A stretch of DNA of 47,918 nt, from assembly GCA_000739535.1 (NCBI GenBank), contig DF820476.1, positions 33,964 through 81,881 of the forward strand, in the 5' to 3' direction. Below, in pieces: positions 32,755 through 41,231 of this stretch; position 1 is the first letter of the stretch; every line of letters starts with the position of its first letter. Source of the DNA: Candidatus Vecturithrix granuli. Lineage in GTDB: Bacteria > Moduliflexota > Moduliflexia > Moduliflexales > Moduliflexaceae. Under the pieces are notes generated by a model. That model was not told the DNA's origin. It searched no databases and saw only the letters and a program-made list of their open reading frames with translations. The position numbers and the translations under genes were made by a program.

Positions 32755-33972
32755 ATGCACGAGTTATTGAACAGATTTCCGCTCGAAACCGAGCGATTGC
32801 TGCTGCGAGTCGCGTCTCCTGACGATGCACAATTTCTCGTCCGCTACTATACAGAAAATAAGGAGTATTTAGCGCCGTGGGAACCTGTGCGCTCTGAGGA
32901 ATTTTACACGCTCTCCTTCTGGCAGACCATGTTGCAAGAAGCCCGCCAGGAATTTCTGAACGGCAAGAGTATGCGCTTAGTCTTTTCTTTAAAATCTTCC
33001 GCCCCGGATCCCGTTGTGGGCGTGGCGAATTTCAATAACATGATCCGCGGCGTGTTTCAAGCGTGTTATCTGGGCTATAGCATTGATCATCGCTATCAGG
33101 GGCAGGGGCTCATGTACGAAGCGTTACAATATGCCATCGCATTTGTGTTTGAGCATTTGCGTTTGCACCGCGTCATGGCGAATTACATGCCGCGCAATGA
33201 ACGCAGCGGCAATCTGCTGCGAAAATTAGGCTTTATTCCTGAAGGCTATGCCCGTAATTATCTGAAAATCGCCGGAAAATGGGAAGATCATATCCTGACT
33301 GCGCTGGTCAAACCTGAAGATGAAACCTTTTCTTCTACTTCTGGGAGGGATGGGAGGTGGGGAAAACCGTTGCAAGAAATTTCATTTCTTTTAAAAGCCC
33401 TTCAATTTGCCGCAGATAAACACCAACATCAACGCCGAAAAAACCAGGCGGCTTCGCCATATATTAATCATTTGATCGAAGTTGCCGAATTGCTGTGGGA
33501 AATTGGGAATGTGCGCGATCTTGACACCATTGTTGCTGGTATCCTGCACGATACGATTGAAGATACAGACACCTCGTCGGAAGAGCTTGAAAGCACGTTT
33601 GGGCCGAAGATTCGCCGCATTATTGAAGAAGTCACTGATGATAAACGCCTGCCGAAAGAAGTACGCAAGCAACTGCAAATTGAACGAGCGGGCGAAGCGT
33701 CGTGGGAAGCGCGTCAGATCAAACTCGCCGACAAAATCTGCAATGTGAACGATCTGCACGATGCGCCTCCGACAGACTGGTCGTTACAACGCCGAATAGA
33801 CTATGTTGATTGGGCTGAACATGTGGTGCGCGGATTGCGTGGTACCAACGCCTTGCTCGAACAGCAGTTTGATGAAGTGTGCAGACAAGTGAGACACCAT
33901 CTGCTTGAACAATTAGGTAGTGGTTACATGGGAAGTGATGCGTTCCCTGAGCGAAGTCGAAGGGAACGGTGA
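32755..33972 (+). CDS. RimJ/RimL acetyltransferase fused to MESH1-type HD hydrolase
   Basis: 405 residues. Residues 1-190 are a GNAT acetyltransferase of the RimJ/RimL type (ETERLLLRVASPDDAQFL, YSIDHRYQGQGLMYEAL, NERSGNLLRKLGFIPEGYARNY). After a short linker, residues about 205-385 match small MESH1/HDDC3-like ppGpp or NADPH hydrolases: RRKNQAASPYINHLIEVAELL (H239), ILHDTIEDTDT (H265, D266), EEVTDDKRLPK, KLADKICNV (D326). The metal ligands H, HD and D are all present, so it should be active. There is no synthetase or TGS domain. The last residues (GSGYMGSDAFPERSRRER) are encoded by an intergenic repeat that has replaced the original end. An upstream TTG overlapping the preceding stop is an alternative start. 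Confidence 0.9.
   Translation: MHELLNRFPLETERLLLRVASPDDAQFLVRYYTENKEYLAPWEPVRSEEFYTLSFWQTMLQEARQEFLNGKSMRLVFSLKSSAPDPVVGVANFNNMIRGVFQACYLGYSIDHRYQGQGLMYEALQYAIAFVFEHLRLHRVMANYMPRNERSGNLLRKLGFIPEGYARNYLKIAGKWEDHILTALVKPEDETFSSTSGRDGRWGKPLQEISFLLKALQFAADKHQHQRRKNQAASPYINHLIEVAELLWEIGNVRDLDTIVAGILHDTIEDTDTSSEELESTFGPKIRRIIEEVTDDKRLPKEVRKQLQIERAGEASWEARQIKLADKICNVNDLHDAPPTDWSLQRRIDYVDWAEHVVRGLRGTNALLEQQFDEVCRQVRHHLLEQLGSGYMGSDAFPERSRRER
33916..33972. repeat. GGTAGTGG-ended repeat reaching into the hydrolase gene
   Basis: GGTAGTGGTTACATGGGAAG is nearly identical to the sequence at 47829-47848, and the following hairpin GTTCCCT..AGGGAAC matches 35450-35477 in reverse. It encodes the last 18 residues and stop of the upstream gene. 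Confidence 0.65.
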
Positions 33973-34003
33973 ACGGCTCGTTTCGACTTCGTTCAATGTG
34001 TAA

Positions 34004-34034
34004 GAAACCGGGTTTTTTCGAAAAACCCGGTTTC
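34004..34034. terminator. Bidirectional hairpin between convergent genes
   Basis: GAAACCGGGTTTTTT-CG-AAAAACCCGGTTTC, a family copy placed between the acetyltransferase-hydrolase gene and dnaJ, both of which end here. Confidence 0.7.
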
Positions 34035-34046
34035 TGTGCCTGACTC

Positions 34047-35162
34047 CTAATGAAAGAGGGAGTTGAATAAGCCCTTTTTCTTTGCCGCTATGTTTTCCCC
34101 GCGTAATTCAGCGAATTGACGCAGAAGTTGTTCTTCTTCTTCGCTCAGGTCTGTAGGCGTGCGTACGACAACTTTCACGTATTCATCGCCGCGGCCAAAT
34201 CCCCTCAACGAGGGAATGCCAACGCCATCAAGCTTAAACACTTTGCCGGTTTGCGTTCCCTTTGGGATCGTCAATTTTTGAGATTCTTTCAAGCCCGGCA
34301 CTTCAATTTCCGCTCCCAGAGCCGCCTGGGTAAAGGAAATTTCTTCCTCGCAATAAATATCATCGCCGTCGCGTTGGAAGGTGGCGTCTGGCTCAACATC
34401 AATAAACACGTACAGATCGCCAGGCGGACCGCCTCGCAAACCGCCTTCGCCTTCGCCTTGCAAACGCAGCCGCGCGCCGGTATCAACTCCGGCCGGAATT
34501 TTGAGTGAGAGTTTTTTCTTGCGCCGGACTTTCCCTGCGCCATGGCATTCGCGGCAAGGCAGTTCGATGATGGTTCCCTGTCCGCGACAGCGGCTGCAGG
34601 TGGTACTGACGGTGAAAAAACCTTGTGTGCGATGCACCTGACCGCGGCCCTGGCAGGTCGGGCAGGTTGTACGCTGGGTGCCCGGCTCTGCTCCTTCTCC
34701 CTGGCAGATTGCACAGGTTTCCAGTTTTTCGATTTCAATCTCTTTCTCCACGCCGAACACGGCTTCTTGAAAAGTAATTCTCAGGTTATAGCGCAGATCA
34801 GATCCTGCCTGCGGACCTGTACGCCGCCGTCCCGTTCCCGCGCCGAACAGATCGCCAAAGCCAAACACATCCCCAAAAATGTCGCCAAAGCTGCTGAAAA
34901 TATCTTCAAAGCCTCGAAATCCGCTAAAACCTGTACTTCGCAGCCCTTCATGTCCAAATTGATCGTACAAATTGCGTTTTTCCGAATTTGAGAGCACTTC
35001 GTACGCCTCGGCGGCCTCCTTAAATTTTTCCTCAGCATCTTTATTACCAGGGTTCCGATCCGGGTGATATTGCAAGGCCAGCTTGCGATAGGCTTTTTTC
35101 AGTTCTTCATTTGTTGCGTCTCTGTGAACCCCTAAGATTTCGTAATAATCACGTTTTGTCAT
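34047..35162 (-). CDS. dnaJ: DnaJ co-chaperone
   Basis: 371 residues, type I DnaJ that stimulates DnaK. J-domain (about 1-68) with HPD in [11 protein letters not shown], Gly/Phe-rich region (about 75-115), four zinc-binding CxxCxGxG repeats ([32 protein letters not shown]) and the C-terminal substrate-binding domain. The ATG at 35162 has AGGTGA upstream; the ORF's earlier 17 codons are not typical of the family. No dnaK or grpE alongside. Confidence 0.96.
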   Translation of the reverse strand: MTKRDYYEILGVHRDATNEELKKAYRKLALQYHPDRNPGNKDAEEKFKEAAEAYEVLSNSEKRNLYDQFGHEGLRSTGFSGFRGFEDIFSSFGDIFGDVFGFGDLFGAGTGRRRTGPQAGSDLRYNLRITFQEAVFGVEKEIEIEKLETCAICQGEGAEPGTQRTTCPTCQGRGQVHRTQGFFTVSTTCSRCRGQGTIIELPCRECHGAGKVRRKKKLSLKIPAGVDTGARLRLQGEGEGGLRGGPPGDLYVFIDVEPDATFQRDGDDIYCEEEISFTQAALGAEIEVPGLKESQKLTIPKGTQTGKVFKLDGVGIPSLRGFGRGDEYVKVVVRTPTDLSEEEEQLLRQFAELRGENIAAKKKGLFNSLFH

Positions 35163-35388
35163 TCTGTTTTTCACCTGAAACTCTTTTGGTATTACTCTTT
35201 GCAACCAGCACATTAATTACACATCGAACATTCAACGACATAAGCAAAAGAACAACAGCTTTTGTCAAATGAAAAGCGTTACAGAAAATAAAACTTTTTT
35301 GTACAAGGAACTTTTTGATGAACACAGGAGTCAATTTAAGAAGAGATTCTCATAAATGGGCAAAATCACCATTTCGATCTACATTTTC

Positions 35389-35503
35389 GGTAGTGGCTAC
35401 CTTGTACATGATGACCGGTCGTCGAGCGGAGTCGAGACGAGCACGCAGGCGTTCCCTTCGACTTCGCTCAGGGAACGTGCATCATGTACAGGATACCACT
35501 ACC
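35389..35503. mobile_element. GGTAGTGG-ended inverted-repeat element
   Basis: Left end GGTAGTGGCTACCTTGTACA (35389 on) and the reverse complement of the right end GGTAGTGGTATCCTGTACAT match over about 24 bases. The interior has two hairpins, one GTTCCCT..AGGGAAC (about 35450-35477). Partial ends recur at 102-129, 33916 and 47829. Lies in the promoter region of the VIT-VWA gene. Confidence 0.65.
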
Positions 35504-35565
35504 ACATTTTCAAAAGAGGTATCATGAGCCTCTGGATCACCCGGCACAATGAAAATGAGATGTAC

Positions 35566-35620
35566 CGCGAAACTCCAGTTTCGCGGCAGTCTCACTGGTG
35601 CGCGAAACTGGAGTTTCGCG
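35566..35620. repeat. Pair of CGCGAAACT palindromes
   Basis: CGCGAAACTCCAGTTTCGCG at 35566-35585 and its exact reverse complement at 35601-35620. Each is a 9-base stem with a 2-base centre; together they can also pair as one 20-base stem. They end only about 24 bases before the start of the VIT-VWA gene. Confidence 0.65.
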
Positions 35621-35643
35621 CTACGTTTTCACAGGAGACATTT

Positions 35644-37911
35644 ATGGAAAAAATATGGATAATGCTCTTTGTTATATTCGTGGTTATCATCTTCGCTTCT
35701 TCGCCAGCGCGGGCCGATGGCTTTATTATTCCCATCCCACCGCCAGATGTGGTGCGTGTGCCGCCTCTGGCCATCAAATACCATCGCGCTTCCGTTGAAA
35801 TTACTGACCAGATCGCTCGCACGACGGTTGATCAGGTATTTATCAATGAATTTCACCGCGACCTCGAAGGCACCTATATTTTCCCTCTGCCCAAAGACGC
35901 GAATATTACTGAGTTTGCCATGTATATGAATGGCGAACGGATTAGCGGCGAACTTCTGGAAAAGGAAAAAGCCAGAAAAATCTATGAGGATATTGTGAGG
36001 CAGATGAGAGATCCGGCCTTATTGGAATATCTTGATCGCAATCTGTTTAAAATCCGGGTGTATCCGATTCCGGCGCATGGGGAAAAACGGATTCAATTGG
36101 AATACTCTGAGGTGCTCAAAAATGACGCCGGGATGGTACGCTACCATTATCCCCTGGATACCGAACGGTTCTCTTCTCGTCCATTGCAAGACGTGCGCGT
36201 GGCGGTCACGCTTCGCGCTCAGGCTGGCTTGAAATCCATCTATTCTCCCTCGCATGATGTTGCAATTGACAGAAAAGACGCTCATTACGCCATTATCAGT
36301 TACGAAGATGCTCGGGTCGTTCCCGATAAAGATTTTATTCTGTATTACACCATGTCTGAAGACGCAGTAGGGATGAACGTGCTTACTTACAAACAGACCC
36401 AACAGGATGGTTATGTGATGGTCATGCTCTCCCCTGGCTATGACAACGCTCAGCGTGACATCATGCCGAAAGATATTGTGTTTGTGCTGGATACCTCGGG
36501 CAGCATGCGCCAGGACAACAAATTGCAGCAGGCGCAGGAAGCCTTAATCTATGGCTTAAAAGGGCTGCGTCCTGACGACCGGTTCGGCCTGGTGACATTC
36601 AGCACGACTGTCCACAGCTTTGACGATGTGTTGCACGCTGGTTCGAGTGAACAGATTGAGCAGGCATTACAGTTTGTCAAAGATTTGCGAGCGCGGGGCG
36701 GCACAGATATTTACGAAGCCTTAAAAACTGCATTGTCATTCTTCGGGGACGATGCCAGCCGTCCGCAACTCGTCGTCTTTCTGACCGATGGACGTCCGAC
36801 GGTCGGCCTCACCGAATATACGGATATTCTCAAACAGGTTCAGAAGCACGATTCAAAATCGTACCGCCTGTTTACCTTTGGCGTCGGCTATGACGTCAAC
36901 ACCCATTTACTCGATAGTCTGGCAGAACAAAGTAAAGCAGCGTCAGCGTATATTGAACCCTTTGAAGATTTAGAGGTGATTGTCTCCGCATTTTTCGATA
37001 AGATTGATGCGCCGGTACTTTCGCAATTGGCTTTCAGCATCTCCGGAGCAGGAATCTATGATATTTTTCCAAAAGAACTTCCGGATTTGTTTAAAGGTTC
37101 GCAGTTACTGCTGTTCGGCCGTTATCGCACATCCGGCGAGTTCCCACTCGTGCTTTCCGGGACGGTTGAGGGGCAGGAACAGCGTCATACCTATCAGATC
37201 GAATTGCCGCGCTCCGATCTTCGCCACGATTTCCTCCCGCGCATCTGGGCCAGCCGGAAGATCGGATATTTACTCGATCAGATTCGACTGCACGGAGAAG
37301 AGCCCGAACTCAAGGAAGAAGTGATTGCGCTGGCGAAAAAATTCGGCATTGTGACGCCTTACACATCGTATCTGGTGACAGAAGATGAAGAACTGGAAGC
37401 CAGACGTACCCCGGAACGCCGGCGTCCCTTGTTTTACGATCTTTCAGCCGCGCCTGCTTCAACCGGCAGGGCAGCGTCGCAATCTGCGGCGGATGGATTA
37501 TACCGCATGGACAAAGGCGCAGCGCCAGCTTTAGCTCCTGAATTTACCGAGACAAAAGAAGGAGAAGTGGCGGTCAGGGTCAGCAAAGATGTAAACAAGC
37601 TGAAACAGCAAACCGTGGTCGCGGAAACCGCTTCACAGGAAATTCGCTATGTGGAGACAAAAACCTTTTACCAGATTGAAGGCGTTTGGATTGATAGCGA
37701 GTACGTTGATGGACAGCCTGTCACGAATATTTTGTATGGAAGCGACGCATATTTCAAAGTGCTCGACACGCTTCCTGCGCTGGGAAAATACTTTGCACTA
37801 GGGGAAAAACTGATCGTTTGTATAGATGATCTCTGTTTGAAAATCGGTGAGACAGGCATTTCTGAAGCGAATGACCGTGAACTCTCCAGATTACTTCAAC
37901 AAATCAAATAA
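35644..37911 (+). CDS. Exported VIT and von Willebrand A domain protein
   Basis: 755 residues. Signal peptide (residues 1-24, ending SSPARA). VIT domain about 35-165 (VDQVFINEFHRDLEGTYIFP, FKIRVYPIPAHGEKRIQLEY). Von Willebrand A domain about 275-450 with an intact MIDAS motif DTSGSM (283-288) and later T and D residues (FSTTV, LTDGRP). C-terminal 250 residues of uncertain fold. The architecture is that of the inter-alpha-trypsin-inhibitor heavy-chain-like proteins of bacteria, thought to be surface adhesion or scaffold proteins. ACAGGAGAC precedes the ATG at 35644; the open frame reaches back to 35356 through repeats. No C-terminal membrane anchor seen. Confidence 0.88.
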   Translation: MEKIWIMLFVIFVVIIFASSPARADGFIIPIPPPDVVRVPPLAIKYHRASVEITDQIARTTVDQVFINEFHRDLEGTYIFPLPKDANITEFAMYMNGERISGELLEKEKARKIYEDIVRQMRDPALLEYLDRNLFKIRVYPIPAHGEKRIQLEYSEVLKNDAGMVRYHYPLDTERFSSRPLQDVRVAVTLRAQAGLKSIYSPSHDVAIDRKDAHYAIISYEDARVVPDKDFILYYTMSEDAVGMNVLTYKQTQQDGYVMVMLSPGYDNAQRDIMPKDIVFVLDTSGSMRQDNKLQQAQEALIYGLKGLRPDDRFGLVTFSTTVHSFDDVLHAGSSEQIEQALQFVKDLRARGGTDIYEALKTALSFFGDDASRPQLVVFLTDGRPTVGLTEYTDILKQVQKHDSKSYRLFTFGVGYDVNTHLLDSLAEQSKAASAYIEPFEDLEVIVSAFFDKIDAPVLSQLAFSISGAGIYDIFPKELPDLFKGSQLLLFGRYRTSGEFPLVLSGTVEGQEQRHTYQIELPRSDLRHDFLPRIWASRKIGYLLDQIRLHGEEPELKEEVIALAKKFGIVTPYTSYLVTEDEELEARRTPERRRPLFYDLSAAPASTGRAASQSAADGLYRMDKGAAPALAPEFTETKEGEVAVRVSKDVNKLKQQTVVAETASQEIRYVETKTFYQIEGVWIDSEYVDGQPVTNILYGSDAYFKVLDTLPALGKYFALGEKLIVCIDDLCLKIGETGISEANDRELSRLLQQIK

Positions 37912-37927
37912 TTGCGCCAGTTCAGGC

Positions 37928-37961
37928 AAAAAACCGGGTTTCTTGAAGAAACCCGGTTTTT
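37928..37961. terminator. Bidirectional terminator between the VIT-VWA gene and rimI
   Basis: AAACCGGGTTTC-TTGA-GAAACCCGGTTT stem with flanking A and T tracts, between convergent genes. Essentially identical to the copy at 27890-27924. Confidence 0.8.
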
Positions 37962-37982
37962 AGAATCCCTGAAAAATTTTCT

Positions 37983-38477
37983 TCACTCGCTTATCTGTAA
38001 TTTCATGACATAAGCGTCTTCTTTATTGTCAGAATAGTAGCGTTTTCTCAGACCAATGCGCTTAAAACCGAGTTTGGCATAAAGTTGTTGCGCGAGAAGA
38101 TTGGAAACCCGCACTTCCAGGAGAGCGCAGGTTGCGCCCCGTTCTTTTCCGAAATTGATAGCAAACTGCATCAGGCGCGTTCCCAGGCCATAGCCCTGGT
38201 ATTCAGGATCAACGGCGATATTGAGGATGTGGATTTCATCAGAGACCAGCCAAAAAAAGTGATACCCGATGATTTTCCCTGACTGCCCTGGTTTAGCGAC
38301 AAGGCGCGCGACATAGACATAAGAAAAAGATTCTCCCTCAATTTCCTCCAGCAGCACTTTTCGCGTCCAGGGAAAGGGATATGCCCGATGTTCAATGTCT
38401 TCGATCTCGTCGATGTCAGTTTTCCGCGCCAGCGTCAATTGGACGCGAAGATCTGGGGTCAGCACAATATCTCTCAT
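37983..38477 (-). CDS. rimI: Ribosomal-protein alanine acetyltransferase (RimI-like)
   Basis: 164 residues, GNAT fold: IEDIEHRAYPFPWT at the N-terminus, acetyl-CoA loop PEYQGYGLGTRLM, EVRVSNLLAQQLYAKLGFKRIGLRKRYYSDNKEDAYVMKL is the typical RimI C-terminal block (Asn and Tyr of the catalytic site included). Acetylates the N-terminus of ribosomal protein S18 in well-studied bacteria. The ATG at 38477 is preferred; a TTG at 38516 would add 13 residues. Confidence 0.9.
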   Translation of the reverse strand: MRDIVLTPDLRVQLTLARKTDIDEIEDIEHRAYPFPWTRKVLLEEIEGESFSYVYVARLVAKPGQSGKIIGYHFFWLVSDEIHILNIAVDPEYQGYGLGTRLMQFAINFGKERGATCALLEVRVSNLLAQQLYAKLGFKRIGLRKRYYSDNKEDAYVMKLQISE

Positions 38478-38747
38478 GTCTCCATCTGTGAAAGAGAGGA
38501 ACTGAAAATTTGTCAAGAGGATTCAGGTCTGGGAGTGGTATTACGGTAATTTTTATCTCGTCTTACTGGCAAGATATTTCTCAATCAAGTTAAATCTTGA
38601 CTTCTTTTCTGCTTCTCAAATATCTTTCCTGTAGTCTTTGTCGATTCTCCCGAAGCTGATTCACATAAACTTGACAGGTCAATGAATCACCTCCATTCTA
38701 GTTTTTGCTGTTACGCGCTTCAATTTTTTTGAGAGGAGCAAAATCCA

Positions 38748-40091
38748 GTGAAAACCCTCCATAAAATTATTCATGGCGATAGCAGACAAATGAATATGCT
38801 CTCTGATACCTCGATTCATTTGGTGATTACCTCGCCTCCGTATTGGCAGCTCAAAGATTATGGCATGAGCGAGCAAATTGGGTATCATGAAAGCTATGAA
38901 AGCTATATCAATAATTTGAACCTGGTGTGGAAAGAATGCTATCGAGTGTTATATCCCGGCTGCCGGTTGTGTATCAATATTGGCGACCAGTTTGCACGTT
39001 CTGTCTATTACGGGCGATATAAAGTCATCCCGATTCGAACGGAAATTATCAAATTTTGTGAAATTCTTGGATGTGATTATATGGGGGCCATTATCTGGCA
39101 AAAAATCACGACGACCAATACGACAGGCGGAGCCGCAATTATGGGAAGTTTCCCCTATCCTCGCAATGGCATCATCAAAATAGACTACGAATTTATTCTG
39201 ATCTTTAAAAAACCCGGCAATCCACCGAAACCGACACAGGAGCAAAAGGAATCTTCTCTGCTCTCCAGGGAAGAATGGAATACCTATTTTTCAGGACATT
39301 GGAATTTTGCCGGAGTCAAACAAGCTGGGCATGTCGCGATGTTTCCTGAAGAATTGCCGGCGCGATTAATCAAAATGTTTGCGTTTGTCGGCGACACCGT
39401 GCTAGACCCGTTTCTTGGGAGTGGCACAACCTCTCTTGCTGCGCGTAACTTACAACGTCATTCTGTTGGGTATGAAATCAACGAACAATTTATGTCTCTG
39501 ATACAACAGCGATTGGGAATAAATCAGATGGATATGGCGGGTACACGCTATGAATTTCTGCATGATACAATCAACATGAATGTCAACGAGGAGATTGAAA
39601 AACTCCCGTATATTTTTCATGATTCCCATAAATTCGACAAAAAGATCGACCCAAAAACACGTCAATTTGGCTCAAAGATTGATCAACACTGTCAACAAAG
39701 AGAAGTTTACTATTCCGTACAAGAGGTCATCAGTTCTGAATTACTCAGATTGAATAATGGGTTGGTTGTGCGCCTGCTCGGAGTCAAGGCAAGACAAGGG
39801 ATGAATGGTTTAGCAATTCAGTTTATTCGAGAAAAAACGAAAGGGCAACGGGTATTTTTGAGATTTGATCAGGAAAGGTATGATCAGAATAACAATTTAC
39901 TGGGGTATGTCTATTTAAAAAATAAAACCTTCCTGAATGCTCTTATGATTAAAGCAGGGCTTGTTGATGTTGATTGTGTAGTTGATTTTAAGTATAAAAA
40001 GCGGTTTCTTACGTTGAAAGAGCGCAATGGCAAAAGAATAGATTCTTCCCAGGGCCAGCAGACACAGCAATGTTCAACCCCTATGGGGTAA
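38748..40091 (+). CDS. DNA methyltransferase with SNase-like C-terminal domain
   Basis: 447 residues. Residues 1-265 are a beta-class amino-methyltransferase (catalytic motif first): motif IV TSPPYW (28-33), typical of N4-cytosine enzymes, and AdoMet motif I DPFLGSGTT (220-228). Residues about 325-430 look like a staphylococcal-nuclease fold: VVRLLGVKA, KGQRVFLRFDQERYDQNNNL, LGYVYLKNKTFLNALMIKAGL. The first nuclease arginine is kept, but the residues equal to D40, E43 and R87 of the staphylococcal enzyme appear lost, so it is probably a binding domain rather than a nuclease. GTG start with GAGAGGAG before it. No restriction gene nearby, so it is an orphan enzyme or regulator. Confidence 0.85.
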   Translation: MKTLHKIIHGDSRQMNMLSDTSIHLVITSPPYWQLKDYGMSEQIGYHESYESYINNLNLVWKECYRVLYPGCRLCINIGDQFARSVYYGRYKVIPIRTEIIKFCEILGCDYMGAIIWQKITTTNTTGGAAIMGSFPYPRNGIIKIDYEFILIFKKPGNPPKPTQEQKESSLLSREEWNTYFSGHWNFAGVKQAGHVAMFPEELPARLIKMFAFVGDTVLDPFLGSGTTSLAARNLQRHSVGYEINEQFMSLIQQRLGINQMDMAGTRYEFLHDTINMNVNEEIEKLPYIFHDSHKFDKKIDPKTRQFGSKIDQHCQQREVYYSVQEVISSELLRLNNGLVVRLLGVKARQGMNGLAIQFIREKTKGQRVFLRFDQERYDQNNNLLGYVYLKNKTFLNALMIKAGLVDVDCVVDFKYKKRFLTLKERNGKRIDSSQGQQTQQCSTPMG

Positions 40092-40357
40092 GCAACTTCG
40101 AAAACCGGAGTATCTTTCCTACAATACTTCAACCGCTGTGCGCTAAAAAACAGGACTGTGTAACAGGACTTCAAAGAAAAAACGGTGTTCACAACAGATT
40201 ACCTTGAAAATTGTTGTTTTTTGTCTTGACAATGGGGAATATCTCAGCCCCAATCTGTTTTCCGGAAGAACTGATGGACTTAAAAGCTCTCGGCAGTTCC
40301 AACGATTATCGGCGGGGCTGGAGTTTTGTAACAAACCTGATTCTAAAGGAGGTTAAC

Positions 40358-40747
40358 ATGAAACACATAATCAACGCTGATCCTCTTGGCAAAATCGCCC
40401 TCCAGGGCTACGATCCCGTAGCTTTTCACAGTATTGGCAAGGCCGTGAAAGGCAACCCATACATCGCGGCAGAATATGGCGGCTACAAGTATCTTTTTGC
40501 CTCTGAGGACAATAAAGCCATCTTTGCTAAGGATGCGAAAAAATACGTGCCTGCCTATGGAGGTTACTGTGCGTTCGGTGTTTCTCTGGGCGTATTCTTT
40601 CCGGTCGAGATTGAGACATGGGAGATCATTGATGGTCGCCTCGTGTTGCAGTACAACCTGGAGATTAAGCACAAGTTTGAGGAAAACAAAGAGGAGAATC
40701 TCCGCAAGGCCAATGAGAATTGGGCGAAAATAGAAGAGGGACAATAA
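40358..40747 (+). CDS. YHS domain protein
   Basis: 129 residues. A YHS-type domain is present: IALQGYDPVAFHSIGKAVKG, EYGGYKYLFASEDNKAIFAKD, KYVPAYGGYCAFGV. These domains bind metals in some proteins; function here is unknown. C-terminal charged helix (about 100-129). AAAGGAGG is placed 7-8 bases before the ATG. The upstream in-frame codons back to 40211 are not supported. Confidence 0.87.
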   Translation: MKHIINADPLGKIALQGYDPVAFHSIGKAVKGNPYIAAEYGGYKYLFASEDNKAIFAKDAKKYVPAYGGYCAFGVSLGVFFPVEIETWEIIDGRLVLQYNLEIKHKFEENKEENLRKANENWAKIEEGQ

Positions 40748-40769
40748 TCAGGTAATCAAGCGTCATAGG

Positions 40770-41000
40770 CCCCTGATGGTGTCAGGGGTCTATGATCTGT
40801 TTGTTCGAAGGGTTATCACATCTATTCCTGTGGGCCTTAAAAAGTGCGGCCTTATGGGAGGAGGTCAAAAACCGGCTCAAAGAAAACAGCAGGAACTATC
40901 TGGCGGGCAGCAGCGCCTGGGTATTGCGCGTGGCCTATTGCGTCGGCTTCGGAGATTCTGCTGATGGATTGTCGAGCAAGCATAAACCCGGGGGGGCCAT
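40770..41000 (+). pseudogene. Remnant of a PstB-like phosphate ABC ATPase
   Basis: Pieces of one ABC ATPase lie in three frames: SAALWEEVKNRLKENSR, then LSGGQQRLGIARGLLRR (the signature segment), then EILLMD (Walker B). The order and the SAALWEEVK..L wording are those of PstB. No Walker A half, no intact frame, so it is a decayed fragment. No other pst genes in the window. Confidence 0.55.
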
Positions 41001-41058
41001 CGTGAAAAGATCATGGCGATTTTTCGTTATATAGAAACAAGTCGAAGCATGGGGAAAG

Positions 41059-41173
41059 TTGCTATATATAGCGAATTGAAGAATGAGGAAAATCGATAGA
41101 TATAGCGAGTGAGATGATCGCTAGATCTAGCGATAAATCGCTAGATCTAGCGACTTTTCGCTAGATCTAGCGA
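41059..41173. promoter_or_regulatory. Array of 16-bp palindromes TCGCTAGATCTAGCGA
   Basis: Three perfect copies of TCGCTAGATCTAGCGA at 41118-41133, 41138-41153 and 41158-41173, spaced exactly 20 bases start to start. Two degenerate copies precede them: TCGATAGATATAGCGA (41093-41108) and TTGCTATATATAGCGA (41059-41074). Each perfect copy is its own reverse complement. The array ends 58 bases before the start of the secreted-protein ORF at 41232. It looks like a cooperative operator for a dimeric regulator, or a landing or replication-type iteron site; no matching regulator is evident here. Confidence 0.7.
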
Positions 41174-41231
41174 TGCGTTTTGGCAGCCTAATACCTGTTA
41201 GCCCCACATAATAACGTCAGGAGGAGAGATC

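Noticed and set aside
32755-33972. RelA/SpoT bifunctional alarmone enzyme
   Set aside because: Only the hydrolase HD domain is present; no synthetase, TGS or ACT domain, and the N-terminus is an acetyltransferase.
35356-35643. N-terminal extension of the VIT-VWA protein
   Set aside because: The extension reads through two intergenic repeats; a signal peptide and a good ribosome-binding site define the start at 35644.
40776-41034. Two overlapping ORFs as genuine small genes
   Set aside because: Their sequences are pieces of one PstB-like ATPase in different frames, so they are a remnant.
41013-41099. Short ORF of 28 residues beginning MAIFRYIE
   Set aside because: It overlaps the palindrome region, has no ribosome-binding site and resembles no known leader peptide.
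41118-41173. CRISPR array
   Set aside because: The units are 16-base palindromes separated by only 4 bases, with no unique spacers and no cas genes.
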